A DNA stretch of 64,000 bases from positions 1 through 64,000 of the forward strand of contig NZ_QPEP01000014.1 in NCBI RefSeq assembly GCF_003577475.1, written 5' to 3'. The translations under genes and the position numbers were made by a program. Positions 1-8,008 of the stretch are shown piece by piece. Source of the DNA: Salinibius halmophilus (GTDB lineage: Bacteria > Pseudomonadota > Gammaproteobacteria > Pseudomonadales > Natronospirillaceae). The stretch's first letter is position 1. Every line of letters begins with the position of its first letter. Below the pieces are notes generated by a model that worked only from the letters and a program-made list of their open reading frames with translations, had not been told where the DNA came from and did not search any database.

Positions 1-24
1 TGTCGTTCTTGGCAAGGGCTGCGT

Positions 25-100
25 ATCTTAATGATTCCCCGCAGCGTGTCAACCAGTTTTTCTAAGAAAGTTTCGAAAAGTTTTTCAGAACTTTCAGCAA
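25..100 (-). promoter_or_regulatory. rRNA-operon-type promoter P2 (downstream of the pair)
   Basis: Read on the minus strand, TTGACA (52-47), a 16-nt spacer and TAAGAT (30-25) form a strong sigma-70 promoter firing leftwards off the window. A/T tracts upstream of the -35 (about 53-100) look like an UP element. Together with the second promoter at 179-250 this resembles the tandem P1/P2 arrangement of rrn operons. The 16S gene itself would lie outside the window, so the identity is inferred. Confidence 0.65.
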
Positions 101-120
101 CTTAGCGAAGAGTGAACCCT

Positions 121-177
121 CACCAGCCGCTTGGCTGACTCAGCGTTGCTGGCCGTTTTGGCTGTGCCCCGCTGGTG
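121..177. repeat. Inverted repeat between the two rrn-type promoters
   Basis: CACCAGC at 121-127 is perfectly complementary to GCTGGTG at 171-177, with smaller hairpins between. It lies in what would be the RNA leader made from P1. Function unknown; it could simply be leader structure. Confidence 0.4.
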
Positions 178-178
178 T

Positions 179-250
179 GGAGGCGCATTATAGAGACAAA
201 GCCAAATGCGTCAACACTTTTTTTGAAGTTTTCTAAATTTTTTTCCTTTT
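179..250 (-). promoter_or_regulatory. rRNA-operon-type promoter P1 with UP element
   Basis: On the minus strand TTGACG (214-209), a 16-nt spacer and a perfect TATAAT (192-187) are followed by GCGCCTCC. A 16-bp spacer and GCGCC discriminator are the hallmarks of gammaproteobacterial rrn P1 promoters. An A-rich stretch (about 215-250) sits where an UP element would be. The -10 is 162 bp upstream of the P2 -10. A strongly expressed tRNA operon is the main alternative. Confidence 0.72.
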
Positions 251-441
251 AAATCATAGAGTTAGTACCCACACACTCGCTAGGGGCATAAACCCTATGA
301 CACTGATACCAATTAGAACCAAGTCTCAGTTTGCAGTTGAGCCAAGTGAACGAAGTCACATTACTACGCAAGTTAAATAGTGTCGCAGCCGTTTATCCGC
401 ACAATGATAGACAACAAGCAATTAGACAGGAGCCGTAGTAA

Positions 442-639
442 ATGGCCTCTAACAGTAAGTACTCGTTGCTATTAGTCGTTTTGGCATCTTTTGGCGTAAT
501 GTTCGCCGGGGTTGGACTAGTAGTAGGACTATCTATTAATCAGCTAACGATTACGTTTGGTATGGCAGCGATTGGCTGGCTGTTTATTCTGCCACTTTTG
601 GTAACCGGCCTAAAACAAAGCTGGCAAACAAAGCACTAA
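442..639 (+). CDS. Small two-helix membrane protein, hypothetical
   Basis: This 65-residue protein has two predicted membrane helices (about residues 7-30 and 38-58), a short polar N-terminus and a basic C-terminus. I do not recognise a family. The ATG is preceded by ACAGGAG about nine bases upstream, so translation looks real. It stands alone, divergent from the rRNA-type promoters and 69 bp ahead of ubiE, so it may or may not be transcribed with the ubi genes. Confidence 0.65.
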   Translation: MASNSKYSLLLVVLASFGVMFAGVGLVVGLSINQLTITFGMAAIGWLFILPLLVTGLKQSWQTKH

Positions 640-708
640 TAAAGTGGCAATAAGCGAGACAAAGCTAGCACTCCCCCTTACAATGGCTAGAAAATTATTG
701 GGGGCGTT

Positions 709-1458
709 ATGTCAGATCAGCAGAAAACCCATTTTGGGTATCAAACCGTCGATGTAGATGAAAAGCAGAAACGCGTAGCAGACGTTTTCCACTCAGTTGC
801 AGCACGCTATGACGTTATGAACGACTTAATGTCTGGTGGCGTTCACCGACTTTGGAAGTTTGTAACCATAGAAGCTAGTGCCGCTCGACCAGGCCAAAAG
901 ATCCTCGACATTGCCGGTGGCACTGGTGACCTTACCAAAGCCTTTAGTAAAAAGGTTGGCCCAACGGGCAAAGTCTACCTCTCCGATATCAACGACTCTA
1001 TGCTGAAAGTCGGTCGCGATAGACTAACCAACCTTGGCTACACCGATAACGTAGAAGTCGTACAAGCAAACGCCGAAGTTTTACCTTTCCCAGACAACCA
1101 TTTTGATGTGGTTAGCATCAGCTTTGGTCTGCGTAATGTTACTCGCAAAGAAGTCGCGATCAAAGAAATGCATCGTGTACTGAAACCTGGCGGCCGCTTA
1201 TTAATTCTAGAGTTCTCTCACCCAACGGTGCCAGGTTTGGGTAAACTATATGACATGTATAGTTTCACGGCCTTGCCGTTGATGGGTAAGTTAGTAGTGG
1301 GTGATGGCGACAGCTATAAGTATTTGGCTGAGTCGATTCGTATGCACCCAGATCAAGAAACGCTTAAAGGTATCATGCTCGAGCAAGGGTTTGCCAAAGC
1401 CGACTATCAAAATATGACAGGCGGCATTGTGGCCTTGCATAAGGGGTATAAAGCCTAA
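709..1458 (+). CDS. ubiE: Ubiquinone/menaquinone biosynthesis C-methyltransferase UbiE
   Basis: UbiE is the SAM-dependent C-methyltransferase of ubiquinone (and, where present, menaquinone) synthesis. The 249 residues match the family length. The N-terminal region with [11 protein letters not shown] and the SAM-binding motif [10 protein letters not shown] (about residues 68-77) are typical, as is the [18 protein letters not shown] strand. A GGGGGCG ribosome-binding site precedes the ATG. Its stop shares a base with the ATG of ubiJ (TAATG), so the three ubi genes are probably translationally coupled. Confidence 0.97.
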   Translation: MSDQQKTHFGYQTVDVDEKQKRVADVFHSVAARYDVMNDLMSGGVHRLWKFVTIEASAARPGQKILDIAGGTGDLTKAFSKKVGPTGKVYLSDINDSMLKVGRDRLTNLGYTDNVEVVQANAEVLPFPDNHFDVVSISFGLRNVTRKEVAIKEMHRVLKPGGRLLILEFSHPTVPGLGKLYDMYSFTALPLMGKLVVGDGDSYKYLAESIRMHPDQETLKGIMLEQGFAKADYQNMTGGIVALHKGYKA

Positions 1459-2042
1459 TGTGGCGTAACCTTGCGATCATTGCTAGCAAGCAGTTATTGG
1501 CGCATTCGGTTGTTACCCGCCAAGCGGTAAATGATTTAGCGGGCAAAACCATGCAGATCGTTGTTGGCGAGCTTAGTTCGCCCGTTACGATTGCGTTTCA
1601 TACCGGCTACATTGCTTTGCCTGAGCAACCACACAAAGTAGATTTAAAGATCGTCGCGACATTGGCAGATTTACGTGCCTTAGCCAGCAGTGACAATGTC
1701 CAGGCAGAGTTATCACAACGCAGCATTCGCATTGAAGGCGATACAGCCATGCTGTTTGCCGTGCAACGTCTATTGCAGTCGCCAGATATTAGCGTCACGC
1801 CGTTTTTAGTACCTGCATTAGGCTATCAAGGTGCGCAGGCGGTAGAGGTTGCACTGACTGGCTTAGCATCGCTGCTTAGCGCGGCATATTCTAGCCAATT
1901 GCGGCAAGCTGAAGAATGGCTAGTGTGGGAATCAGATTTAGTTGCTAGTCGCGCCCAGTTTGAGGCCATTGCCGACGACCTAGAACAGTTAAGAATCGAC
2001 ATCGCCGCCTTAGCAACACAATTAGCAAAATTGGAGCATTAA
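1458..2042 (+). CDS. ubiJ: Ubiquinone biosynthesis accessory factor UbiJ (SCP2 domain)
   Basis: UbiJ is a non-catalytic lipid-binding factor of the aerobic ubiquinone complex. The call rests on position between ubiE and ubiB, a length of 194 residues, an N-terminal SCP2-like domain (about residues 15-115) and a C-terminal coiled segment ending in repeated Leu/Ile heptads (about 160-194). Sequence conservation in this family is low, so synteny carries much of the weight. It overlaps both neighbours by one base. Confidence 0.9.
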   Translation: MWRNLAIIASKQLLAHSVVTRQAVNDLAGKTMQIVVGELSSPVTIAFHTGYIALPEQPHKVDLKIVATLADLRALASSDNVQAELSQRSIRIEGDTAMLFAVQRLLQSPDISVTPFLVPALGYQGAQAVEVALTGLASLLSAAYSSQLRQAEEWLVWESDLVASRAQFEAIADDLEQLRIDIAALATQLAKLEH

Positions 2043-3709
2043 TGAAGAGCATTTGGCGCGGCTTGCGCATTTTGCATGTCACCGCACGATACCGATTGGA
2101 TCTATTGCTACCTAGCAACCTGCCATTCCCGATACGTGTTTTGCTTTTCTTGTTACCTGCCCGCTGGATATATCGTGCTAAACAATCACCAGAAGCTAAC
2201 CTACGGGCGGCACTAGAATCCCTTGGCCCAATCTTTGTAAAATTCGGCCAGATCCTCTCGACTAGACGAGACCTATTACCCCCAGCACTCGCCGTTGAGC
2301 TTGCCAAGTTGCAAGACCAAGTGCCGCCATTTGATAGCGAGCTAGCAAAACGAACCATCGAGAAGTCGCTGAACCAACGAATCGACGAGTTGTTTGATCG
2401 CTTTGACGAAAAGCCCCTAGCGTCCGCTTCTATTGCCCAAGTGCATTCTGCCAAATTAAAAACGGGCGAAGAAGTCGTTGTGAAGGTTATTCGGCCTGGC
2501 ATCCGCTCAACAATTGAGCATGATCTGGCCTTGATTGGCCTAATCGCCAAGTTAATAAGTCGCCTGCCGGATGGTCGCCGGTTACGCCCAGTAGAAGTGG
2601 TCGAGGATTACCGCGCGACTGTGCTTGATGAGCTCGACCTGATGAAAGAAGGCGCTAACGCAACCACCCTTAAGCGCAACTTTGCTGATGGCGACATGCT
2701 TTATGTCCCCAGCATCTATTGGGATTACTCCCGCTCTAATGTGTTAGTGATGGAACGTATCTATGGCGTGCCCATTTCCGACATTGAAACGCTTAAAGCA
2801 CACAACGTCGACTTCCGCGTCCTCGCCGAGAAAGGCGTTGAGATATTCTTCACCCAAGTCTTCCGCGACAGCTTCTTTCATGCCGACATGCACCCAGGTA
2901 ATGTGTTCGTCGATATTAGCGACCCGGCCAACCCAGGTTACATCGGTATAGACTGCGGCATTGTTGGTACACTTTCCGACGATGACCAAAACTACCTAGC
3001 ACAGAACCTAATCGCGTTTTTCAATCACGACTATCATAGAGTGGCCGCACTCCATGTTGAGTCTGGCTGGGTGCCACCACAAACCCCTGTGCGTGAGTTT
3101 GAAGGCGCCATTCGAGCAGTGTGCGAGCCAATTTTTGAGAAGCCTTTAGCTGAAATATCATTTGGCCAAGTACTGATTCGTTTATTCCAAACAGCACGTC
3201 GCTTTGATATGCAAGTGCAGCCGCAGTTAGTGTTACTGCAAAAAACCCTGCTTAACATTGAGGGGCTAGGCCGCCAACTTTATCCTCAACTCGACCTATG
3301 GCAAACAGCAAAACCGTTTCTAGAGCGCTGGATGCGCGACCGCCTTGGGCCAAAACGATTACTTAAACAGGTAAAAGCGCGTGCACCTGAGTGGATTGAC
3401 CGATTACCACAGCTACCTGACCATATTTGGCATGCCTTGCAAGTACAGCAGGAGCAGGCTCGCATGTTGGATAAGCAGCAAAAGAACATAGACCGTCTAG
3501 CGCGCGAGCTAAAGTTCCAACGCCAGCAAAAGCAAGCATGGCTGCTCACTGGCGTATTGCTATTGGTTGCTTGGGTATTGCTACCAGACGGTCAGCAAAT
3601 TCATACATGGCAAAACTGGCAGCTTAGCCAATGGGCGTGTATCGCGGCCGCCGGTGTCGCGCTTGCATGGCCTTCTATTTATCGTTTTTTGGGATCGGAC
3701 AATGACTGA
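2042..3709 (+). CDS. ubiB: Ubiquinone biosynthesis atypical kinase/ATPase UbiB
   Basis: UbiB is a membrane-anchored protein-kinase-like ATPase needed for ubiquinone synthesis. The 555 residues show the family KxGQ motif (KFGQ, residues 67-70), the Ala-rich nucleotide loop ASIAQVHSA and the catalytic-loop-like HADMHPGN. Two hydrophobic segments close the C-terminus (about residues 498-515 and 530-550). The stop codon lies inside the start of hisE, an eight-base overlap. Confidence 0.97.
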   Translation: MKSIWRGLRILHVTARYRLDLLLPSNLPFPIRVLLFLLPARWIYRAKQSPEANLRAALESLGPIFVKFGQILSTRRDLLPPALAVELAKLQDQVPPFDSELAKRTIEKSLNQRIDELFDRFDEKPLASASIAQVHSAKLKTGEEVVVKVIRPGIRSTIEHDLALIGLIAKLISRLPDGRRLRPVEVVEDYRATVLDELDLMKEGANATTLKRNFADGDMLYVPSIYWDYSRSNVLVMERIYGVPISDIETLKAHNVDFRVLAEKGVEIFFTQVFRDSFFHADMHPGNVFVDISDPANPGYIGIDCGIVGTLSDDDQNYLAQNLIAFFNHDYHRVAALHVESGWVPPQTPVREFEGAIRAVCEPIFEKPLAEISFGQVLIRLFQTARRFDMQVQPQLVLLQKTLLNIEGLGRQLYPQLDLWQTAKPFLERWMRDRLGPKRLLKQVKARAPEWIDRLPQLPDHIWHALQVQQEQARMLDKQQKNIDRLARELKFQRQQKQAWLLTGVLLLVAWVLLPDGQQIHTWQNWQLSQWACIAAAGVALAWPSIYRFLGSDND

Positions 3710-4037
3710 CGTATTAAAAGAACTCACGACAATTCTTGAACAGCGCAAAGGCGCGAGCCCAGATACCTCGTATGTTGCGCAGTTACATCACAAGGGCTTA
3801 AACAAAATTCTGGAAAAGGTTGGCGAAGAGTCATTCGAGACAGTTTTGGCTGCCAGAGACGCAGAGTTAGACCCAGTTCACAAAAAATCGTTAATTGGCG
3901 AAACGGCAGACCTGTGGTTCCATACTCTTGTAATGCTTAGTCATTTAAACTTAACTGCTGACGATGTGCTTGACGAACTAGCCAGACGTTTTGATATGTC
4001 GGGCTTAGAAGAGAAAGCGAGTCGTATTAAGGACTAA
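3702..4037 (+). CDS. hisE: Phosphoribosyl-ATP pyrophosphatase HisE
   Basis: HisE hydrolyses phosphoribosyl-ATP to phosphoribosyl-AMP in histidine synthesis. The 111-residue product is full length and shows the all-alpha pyrophosphohydrolase signature KVGEESFE followed by GETADLWFH, which carries the metal ligands. The reading frame extends upstream into ubiB, but the ATG at 3702 gives a standard N-terminus ([16 protein letters not shown]). The partner hisI is not adjacent. hisE-tatABC linkage is also known in pseudomonads. Confidence 0.95.
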   Translation: MTDVLKELTTILEQRKGASPDTSYVAQLHHKGLNKILEKVGEESFETVLAARDAELDPVHKKSLIGETADLWFHTLVMLSHLNLTADDVLDELARRFDMSGLEEKASRIKD

Positions 4038-4040
4038 ACT

Positions 4041-4385
4041 ATGACTGATTGCCTATTTTGCAAGATTATCGCCGGCGAAATTCCGAGTGATATTGTTTAC
4101 CGCGATGATGAAATGCTGGTGTTTAAAGACATAGCGCCGAAAGCACCCGTGCATTTATTAGCCATTCCATTGCGTCACATCGAAAATCTAGATGATCTTG
4201 ATGGCGACGCCCAAGCATTGCTTGGCCGAATGCTTGGCAAGGTGAGCAAAATTGCTCATGACGCGGGCTTGGCAGAAGGGTATCGAGTTATTACCAATAC
4301 TAACGCGGGTGGTGGGCAAGAAGTCTATCATTTGCATTTTCATATTCTTGGCGATGTTCGCCAGGCTACTTGGGCTGGAATGTAA
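4041..4385 (+). CDS. HIT family nucleotide-binding hydrolase (HinT type)
   Basis: The 114-residue protein starts with CLFCKIIAGEIPS, typical of HinT/PKCI proteins, and carries the histidine triad HLHFHIL near the C-terminus. Members hydrolyse purine nucleoside phosphoramidates. It lies three bases after hisE and nine before tatA and is therefore probably in the same transcript. No functional link to Tat is implied by the sequence. Confidence 0.95.
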   Translation: MTDCLFCKIIAGEIPSDIVYRDDEMLVFKDIAPKAPVHLLAIPLRHIENLDDLDGDAQALLGRMLGKVSKIAHDAGLAEGYRVITNTNAGGGQEVYHLHFHILGDVRQATWAGM

Positions 4386-4394
4386 GGTATTACT

Positions 4395-4646
4395 ATGTTT
4401 GCTGGTATGAGTATTTGGCAGCTTGTTATTATCGCAGTTATCGTGATTGCGATCTTCGGCACGAAGAAGTTACGCAATATGGGTTCTGATGTGGGTGGCG
4501 CCGTAAAAGATTTTAAAAAAGCCATGCATGATGAAGAGTCTAAAGACGATAAAAAAGATGAATCACCAGCACAGTTGAACCACAAAGAAGGCGACGCCAA
4601 CTTTAGTGAGCTCAACAGCCAAAAAGAAAAAGATAAGCAGTCTTAA
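4395..4646 (+). CDS. tatA: Twin-arginine translocase subunit TatA
   Basis: TatA forms the pore-like oligomer that passes folded proteins across the inner membrane. The 83 residues show an N-terminal membrane helix (about 6-20), the FGTKKLR hinge, an amphipathic helix ([15 protein letters not shown]) and a charged Lys/Asp/Glu-rich tail. It heads a tatABC set. Confidence 0.97.
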   Translation: MFAGMSIWQLVIIAVIVIAIFGTKKLRNMGSDVGGAVKDFKKAMHDEESKDDKKDESPAQLNHKEGDANFSELNSQKEKDKQS

Positions 4647-4649
4647 GCT

Positions 4650-4913
4650 ATGTTCGACGTTGGCTTTTTTGAATTATTGCTTATTGGCATGATCGCTCTA
4701 GTGGTGGTTGGCCCCGAACGCTTACCAAAAGTGGCACAAACTGCTGGTAAATGGGTAGGTGCCGCTAAACGCTATGCGATGTCGTTACAGCGCCAGTTGG
4801 ACGCCGAAGTACGAATTGAAGAGATGAATCGCAAGATTATGGAAGCCCATCCGAACGAGCCAACTGCGGAAGAGAACATAAAAAAGCTGCAGCAAGAAGA
4901 ACAGAATAAATGA
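4650..4913 (+). CDS. tatB: Twin-arginine translocase subunit TatB
   Basis: TatB binds TatC in the signal-peptide receptor complex. The N-terminus MFDVGFFELLLIGMIALVV and the GPERLP hinge are diagnostic; an amphipathic helix and charged tail follow. At 87 residues it is on the short side for a TatB, mostly in the tail. It overlaps tatC by four bases (ATGA). Confidence 0.97.
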   Translation: MFDVGFFELLLIGMIALVVVGPERLPKVAQTAGKWVGAAKRYAMSLQRQLDAEVRIEEMNRKIMEAHPNEPTAEENIKKLQQEEQNK

Positions 4914-5698
4914 ACCTACCCGATTCAAGCATGCCGCTGGTTAATCACCTACGGGAACTGCGCAAGCGCTTAATCATTTCATCGGTAACCGTTGCCGTGG
5001 TGTTTGCTGGGTTATGGTTTTTCGCCCGCGACATGCACGAAATACTTGCTGCACCACTACAGGCACTGCTGGTCGATAGCGACGGCAGTGCGCTCATTGC
5101 AACAGGCATCGCATCGCCATTTTTAGTGCCATTTAAACTTACCATGGTATTAGCAGTGCTGATTAGCGTGCCGGTACTTCTGCATCAAATTTGGGCGTTC
5201 GTTTCACCAGGCTTGTATCAGCACGAGCGCAAGTTTGCTATGCCGTTGCTGTTTAGCAGTATCGTGCTGTTCTATAGCGGTGTCGCATTCTGCTACTTTG
5301 TTGTATTGCCCCTGGTATATGGCTTCTTTACTGGCTTTGCCAGTGAGGGCATTACGCTGATGCCAGACATCGCCAATCACCTTGATTTTACCCTCAAGCT
5401 GATATTTGCCTTTGGTATTGCCTTTGAAATTCCAATCGCAACGGCACTACTGGTAAAAAGTGGCGCCGTAAGTCGGGAAACCTTGCAGCAAAAACGTGCT
5501 TATGTGTTTCTAACCTGCTTTATTATTGGCATGTTTATCACACCGCCTGATATGTTTTCGCAAACGATTCTGGCTGTGCCGATGTACTTGTTATTTGAAG
5601 CAGGGCTTATTGCGTCTCGATTTCTAGGTCAGCCACCCATTTCGAGAACGCCTGAGGATTTAGAAGAATCGCCGGATCAGACTTCGACTGACCAATAA
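4910..5698 (+). CDS. tatC: Twin-arginine translocase subunit TatC
   Basis: TatC recognises the twin-arginine signal peptide. The 262 residues include HLRELRKRL at the N-terminus, six hydrophobic segments and the conserved FVSPGLYQHERK cytoplasmic loop, as expected of the family. The last 31 codons, a polar tail after the final helix, overlap the opposite-strand CheW-like gene by 92 bp. No terminator is visible between the two. Confidence 0.97.
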   Translation: MNLPDSSMPLVNHLRELRKRLIISSVTVAVVFAGLWFFARDMHEILAAPLQALLVDSDGSALIATGIASPFLVPFKLTMVLAVLISVPVLLHQIWAFVSPGLYQHERKFAMPLLFSSIVLFYSGVAFCYFVVLPLVYGFFTGFASEGITLMPDIANHLDFTLKLIFAFGIAFEIPIATALLVKSGAVSRETLQQKRAYVFLTCFIIGMFITPPDMFSQTILAVPMYLLFEAGLIASRFLGQPPISRTPEDLEESPDQTSTDQ

Positions 5699-6218
5699 GA
5701 CCAGCAAACAAAGATTTCGTTCGCGGTGCGATGCGCGGCAATAACGCTAGCGCATCAGCGAGCGGCTGTATGTGGCTGTCGTCCACCGTGTGGGTATCGG
5801 CAACCAAATCAACAACAAAGCCAATTAATGGCTTGTTGCCATCACGCGTTGTGTATACCAGCACCGGCTTGAGCTGCTCTTTTGCCTCTTGCAAGCGCTC
5901 ACCGAGCTTTTCCATATCGTCTTTCGCTGTCACACCCGCAAGACGTCTTGCTAGGCGAGCTTCACTTTGCGACAACACTTGTTGATTGGAGAGTTTCGCA
6001 AGCAACTCACTAATTAGAACGTCAGTCGACTTACCTTCGAGCATTTTCACCAAGTCAAAAATAGGTGTCGACACACCTAGGTACTCTTTTACCCCTATCA
6101 AGTCAGGGTCATCGCCCGGCACAGTGACATAGTCATCAGCCAGCTGCTCAGTTAACAAAATATCTAAAATGGGCAAGGCGACAGTTTTACTGCCAGCGAC
6201 AAAGTTCACGACATCCAC
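5607..6218 (-). CDS. Atypical CheW-like domain protein
   Basis: I read this 203-residue protein as a diverged CheW-type scaffold domain. Residues about 4-60 resemble the first half of CheW (ending GVKEYLGVSTPIFDLVKML), and about 125-190 resemble the second half (PLIGFVVDLVAD, later AILLNP). A charged helical insert of about 60 residues separates them. CheW domains link receptors to CheA-type kinases, but no receptor or kinase is nearby. Start is GTG; a second GTG is nine bases further in. The 3' end overlaps tatC. It could be an unrelated fold. Confidence 0.6.
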   Translation of the reverse strand: MDVVNFVAGSKTVALPILDILLTEQLADDYVTVPGDDPDLIGVKEYLGVSTPIFDLVKMLEGKSTDVLISELLAKLSNQQVLSQSEARLARRLAGVTAKDDMEKLGERLQEAKEQLKPVLVYTTRDGNKPLIGFVVDLVADTHTVDDSHIQPLADALALLPRIAPRTKSLFAGLIGQSKSDPAILLNPQAFSKWVADLEIETQ

Positions 6219-6234
6219 AATTGCTTCTACCCTG

Positions 6235-6262
6235 TTTGGTCTCTATGGCAGAATAGACCAAA
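6235..6262. promoter_or_regulatory. Inverted repeat between divergent genes, possible operator
   Basis: TTTGGTCT (6235-6242) and AGACCAAA (6255-6262) are perfect 8-bp arms with a 12-bp spacer. They fill most of the gap between the CheW-like gene and the ybjQ-like gene. The position suits a shared operator; no regulator was identified. Confidence 0.4.
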
Positions 6263-6286
6263 GTGCGCGCTATTGAGGAAGAAATC

Positions 6287-6601
6287 GTGTTAACTAGTAA
6301 TATAGAAACCCTACCAGGCTATCGAATTACCCAACACCTCGGGCTTGTGGAAGGCAGCACCGTGCGCGCTAAAAATGTTGGCCGCGACATTTTGTCATCA
6401 ATAAAGAACTTATTTGGCGGCGAACTGGAGAGCTACACCGACCTAATGCGAGAAGCACGGGCTGAAGCCGAAACCCGTATGCTTGAAGCAGCAAAACAAC
6501 TTGGTGCCAATGCAGTGATTAACATCCGCTTTAGCACCACCAGCATCGCCGATGGCGCAAGTGAAGTTTTAGCCTATGGCACAGCGGTAGTGGTTGAATG
6601 A
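6287..6601 (+). CDS. YbjQ/UPF0145 family protein
   Basis: The protein matches the YbjQ family: a short beta start, the VRAKNVGRDILSSIKNLFGG segment, a long helix (EARAEAETRMLEAAKQLGANAV) and a terminal YGTAVVV strand. Function is not established; the family has been called heavy-metal binding but without a clear motif. I chose GTG at 6287 (104 residues) over GTG at 6263 because GAGGAAG lies just upstream and the N-terminus then fits the family. It overlaps the next gene by four bases. Confidence 0.85.
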   Translation: MLTSNIETLPGYRITQHLGLVEGSTVRAKNVGRDILSSIKNLFGGELESYTDLMREARAEAETRMLEAAKQLGANAVINIRFSTTSIADGASEVLAYGTAVVVE

Positions 6602-7053
6602 GCGCACTACTCTGGGACCTGATTCCCTTTATTAGTATCGTGCTCATAGCAGCCATCACTCGCATGCTATTGACCCGTGCGCATCTGCTAGCCCTAGCTC
6701 GCGGTGAGCAACGGCTGCAACATATACAGCTGCGCAACACACAGCAATATCACGGCTCAGGCCAAGGCAAACTAATTTGTGCCGAAGTTGTCTTAGCAGT
6801 CGATGCATTTAGCAGTTTACGCTGGGCAATAAGGTCGTTGATTGGTGGCGAAGCAAAAGCTTTACAAAAGCTAACCTGTCGAGCACGTCGCGAGGCACTG
6901 CTTCGCTTGCGCCGAGAGGCACAAGCAAGCGGCAGTAAACTTGTGATTGGCGTGCGTATTGAACCGGCAAGGCTTAATGCCACCTTTGGGCGTAATCAAC
7001 ATCGCATTGCCTTGCGGGTGACCGGCACGGCAATTAAGCTCGCCCATTCATAG
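6598..7053 (+). CDS. Membrane-anchored YbjQ-like protein
   Basis: The 151 residues begin with one membrane helix (about 4-24), then a YbjQ-like domain: a strand, a SSLRWAIRSLIGGEAKAL segment equivalent to the family core, a basic helix rich in Arg and a final VTGTAIKL strand. It overlaps the soluble YbjQ gene (ATGA), so the two are probably made together as a soluble and a membrane-tethered partner. The second copy is much more Arg-rich than the first. Role unknown. Confidence 0.7.
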   Translation: MSALLWDLIPFISIVLIAAITRMLLTRAHLLALARGEQRLQHIQLRNTQQYHGSGQGKLICAEVVLAVDAFSSLRWAIRSLIGGEAKALQKLTCRARREALLRLRREAQASGSKLVIGVRIEPARLNATFGRNQHRIALRVTGTAIKLAHS

Positions 7054-7145
7054 AAAAAAGCATAACTGAATAAAAATTGAAGCTGGGTCACTAAAACTGA
7101 TCTAGATTCTTGCCAAGTAAAATGGTGTGCGCGTATCTTATGCTT

Positions 7146-7439
7146 ATGAACAAGTTTCTTTATTACATACTGGTACTCGCATTGTTAGCGTCTTCGACGA
7201 TCGCAACTGCCAATCAAATACCAGACATACAGGCAAGCGTGCACGCCACCGAGATGCCATGTCAGAGTATGGATGAGCCATGTTCACCAGAAATTCACAA
7301 CTGCTGCCAATGGGTTGCCCTCGCGGCTAACCAAGCACCACCATTGCTGGCAGCACCTTCAGCCATTATCCTGCCCGTGCAGCCACAGCTTGTTAGTGCT
7401 GCCACCTCACCACCATTTAAGCCACCAAGGCAATCATAA
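7146..7439 (+). CDS. Small exported Cys-containing protein, hypothetical
   Basis: From the ATG at 7146 the product is 97 residues with a signal peptide (about residues 1-22, cut near TATA-NQ). The mature part holds a Cys/Met/His cluster (MPCQSMDEPCSP, then HNCCQ) and a Pro-rich tail. Such short periplasmic peptides often sit beside copper-handling genes, and a DUF411 gene follows 72 bp downstream. A metal-related role is inference only. Further upstream in-frame starts exist but would spoil the signal peptide. Confidence 0.6.
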   Translation: MNKFLYYILVLALLASSTIATANQIPDIQASVHATEMPCQSMDEPCSPEIHNCCQWVALAANQAPPLLAAPSAIILPVQPQLVSAATSPPFKPPRQS

Positions 7440-7511
7440 CTCTTACCAATTCAATATTATCGTTAAGTAAAGTTTGTGCGCTTTAGCGCTCTGCAACATA
7501 TAGGTATTGTT

Positions 7512-7943
7512 ATGAAAAAATTAGTGATCGCTACACTTGCCAGCACCCTTGGTTTATCGGCATTAGCCGCAGAAATGACCGTACACAAATCACCTTACTG
7601 TGGTTGCTGCACCGGCTGGGTTGAGATTATGGAAGATAAAGGCCATGAGTTAACTGTGATCGAAACCGAAAACGTTAACGACATAAAGGTCGCGCTTGGT
7701 ATTACTCCTAACTTGGCAAGCTGCCACACAGTCGAAGCGGATGATTATTTCTTTGAAGGTCATATCCCAGAAGCAGAAATTGTTCGCTTTCTAGAGAACC
7801 CGCCTGCGGGTGCAGTAGGGCTAACTGTGCCAGGCATGCCAATGATGAGCCCAGGCATGGCGCCGGAAGGTGAAACGTACCGCGACTTTGATGTGCTATT
7901 AGTACGTGAAGACGGTAGCACTGAGGTGTATGCGAGCTACTAA
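7512..7943 (+). CDS. DUF411 family periplasmic metal-associated protein
   Basis: The 143-residue protein has a signal peptide (cut near ALA-AE) and the DUF411 pattern: a thioredoxin-like start KSPYCGCCTGW, later LASCHT, then a Gly/Pro/Met-rich segment with VPGMPMMSPGM. DUF411 proteins are commonly encoded in copper- and silver-resistance clusters. Cys and Met pairs could bind Cu(I). The ATG at 7512 gives a clean MKKLVIATLAST signal peptide. Confidence 0.88.
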   Translation: MKKLVIATLASTLGLSALAAEMTVHKSPYCGCCTGWVEIMEDKGHELTVIETENVNDIKVALGITPNLASCHTVEADDYFFEGHIPEAEIVRFLENPPAGAVGLTVPGMPMMSPGMAPEGETYRDFDVLLVREDGSTEVYASY

Positions 7944-7964
7944 ATAGGGCTAAAGGGAACCTCT

Positions 7965-7993
7965 AAATAGCGGTATGACTCAATACCGCTATT
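7965..7993. terminator. Bidirectional hairpin between DUF411 gene and LpoB-like gene
   Basis: AATAGCGGTAT and ATACCGCTATT form an 11-bp stem with a six-base loop. It lies between two convergent genes. T-runs on either side are weak, so termination strength is uncertain. Confidence 0.6.
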
Positions 7994-8008
7994 GCTTAAT
8001 AAAGCGGC

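Noticed and set aside
1945-2550. 201-codon minus-strand ORF over ubiJ-ubiB
   Set aside because: Antisense to two clear genes, with Ser/Arg-rich shadow composition.
3567-3701. N-terminal extension of hisE to 3567
   Set aside because: It lies wholly inside ubiB; the ATG at 3702 gives the standard HisE start.
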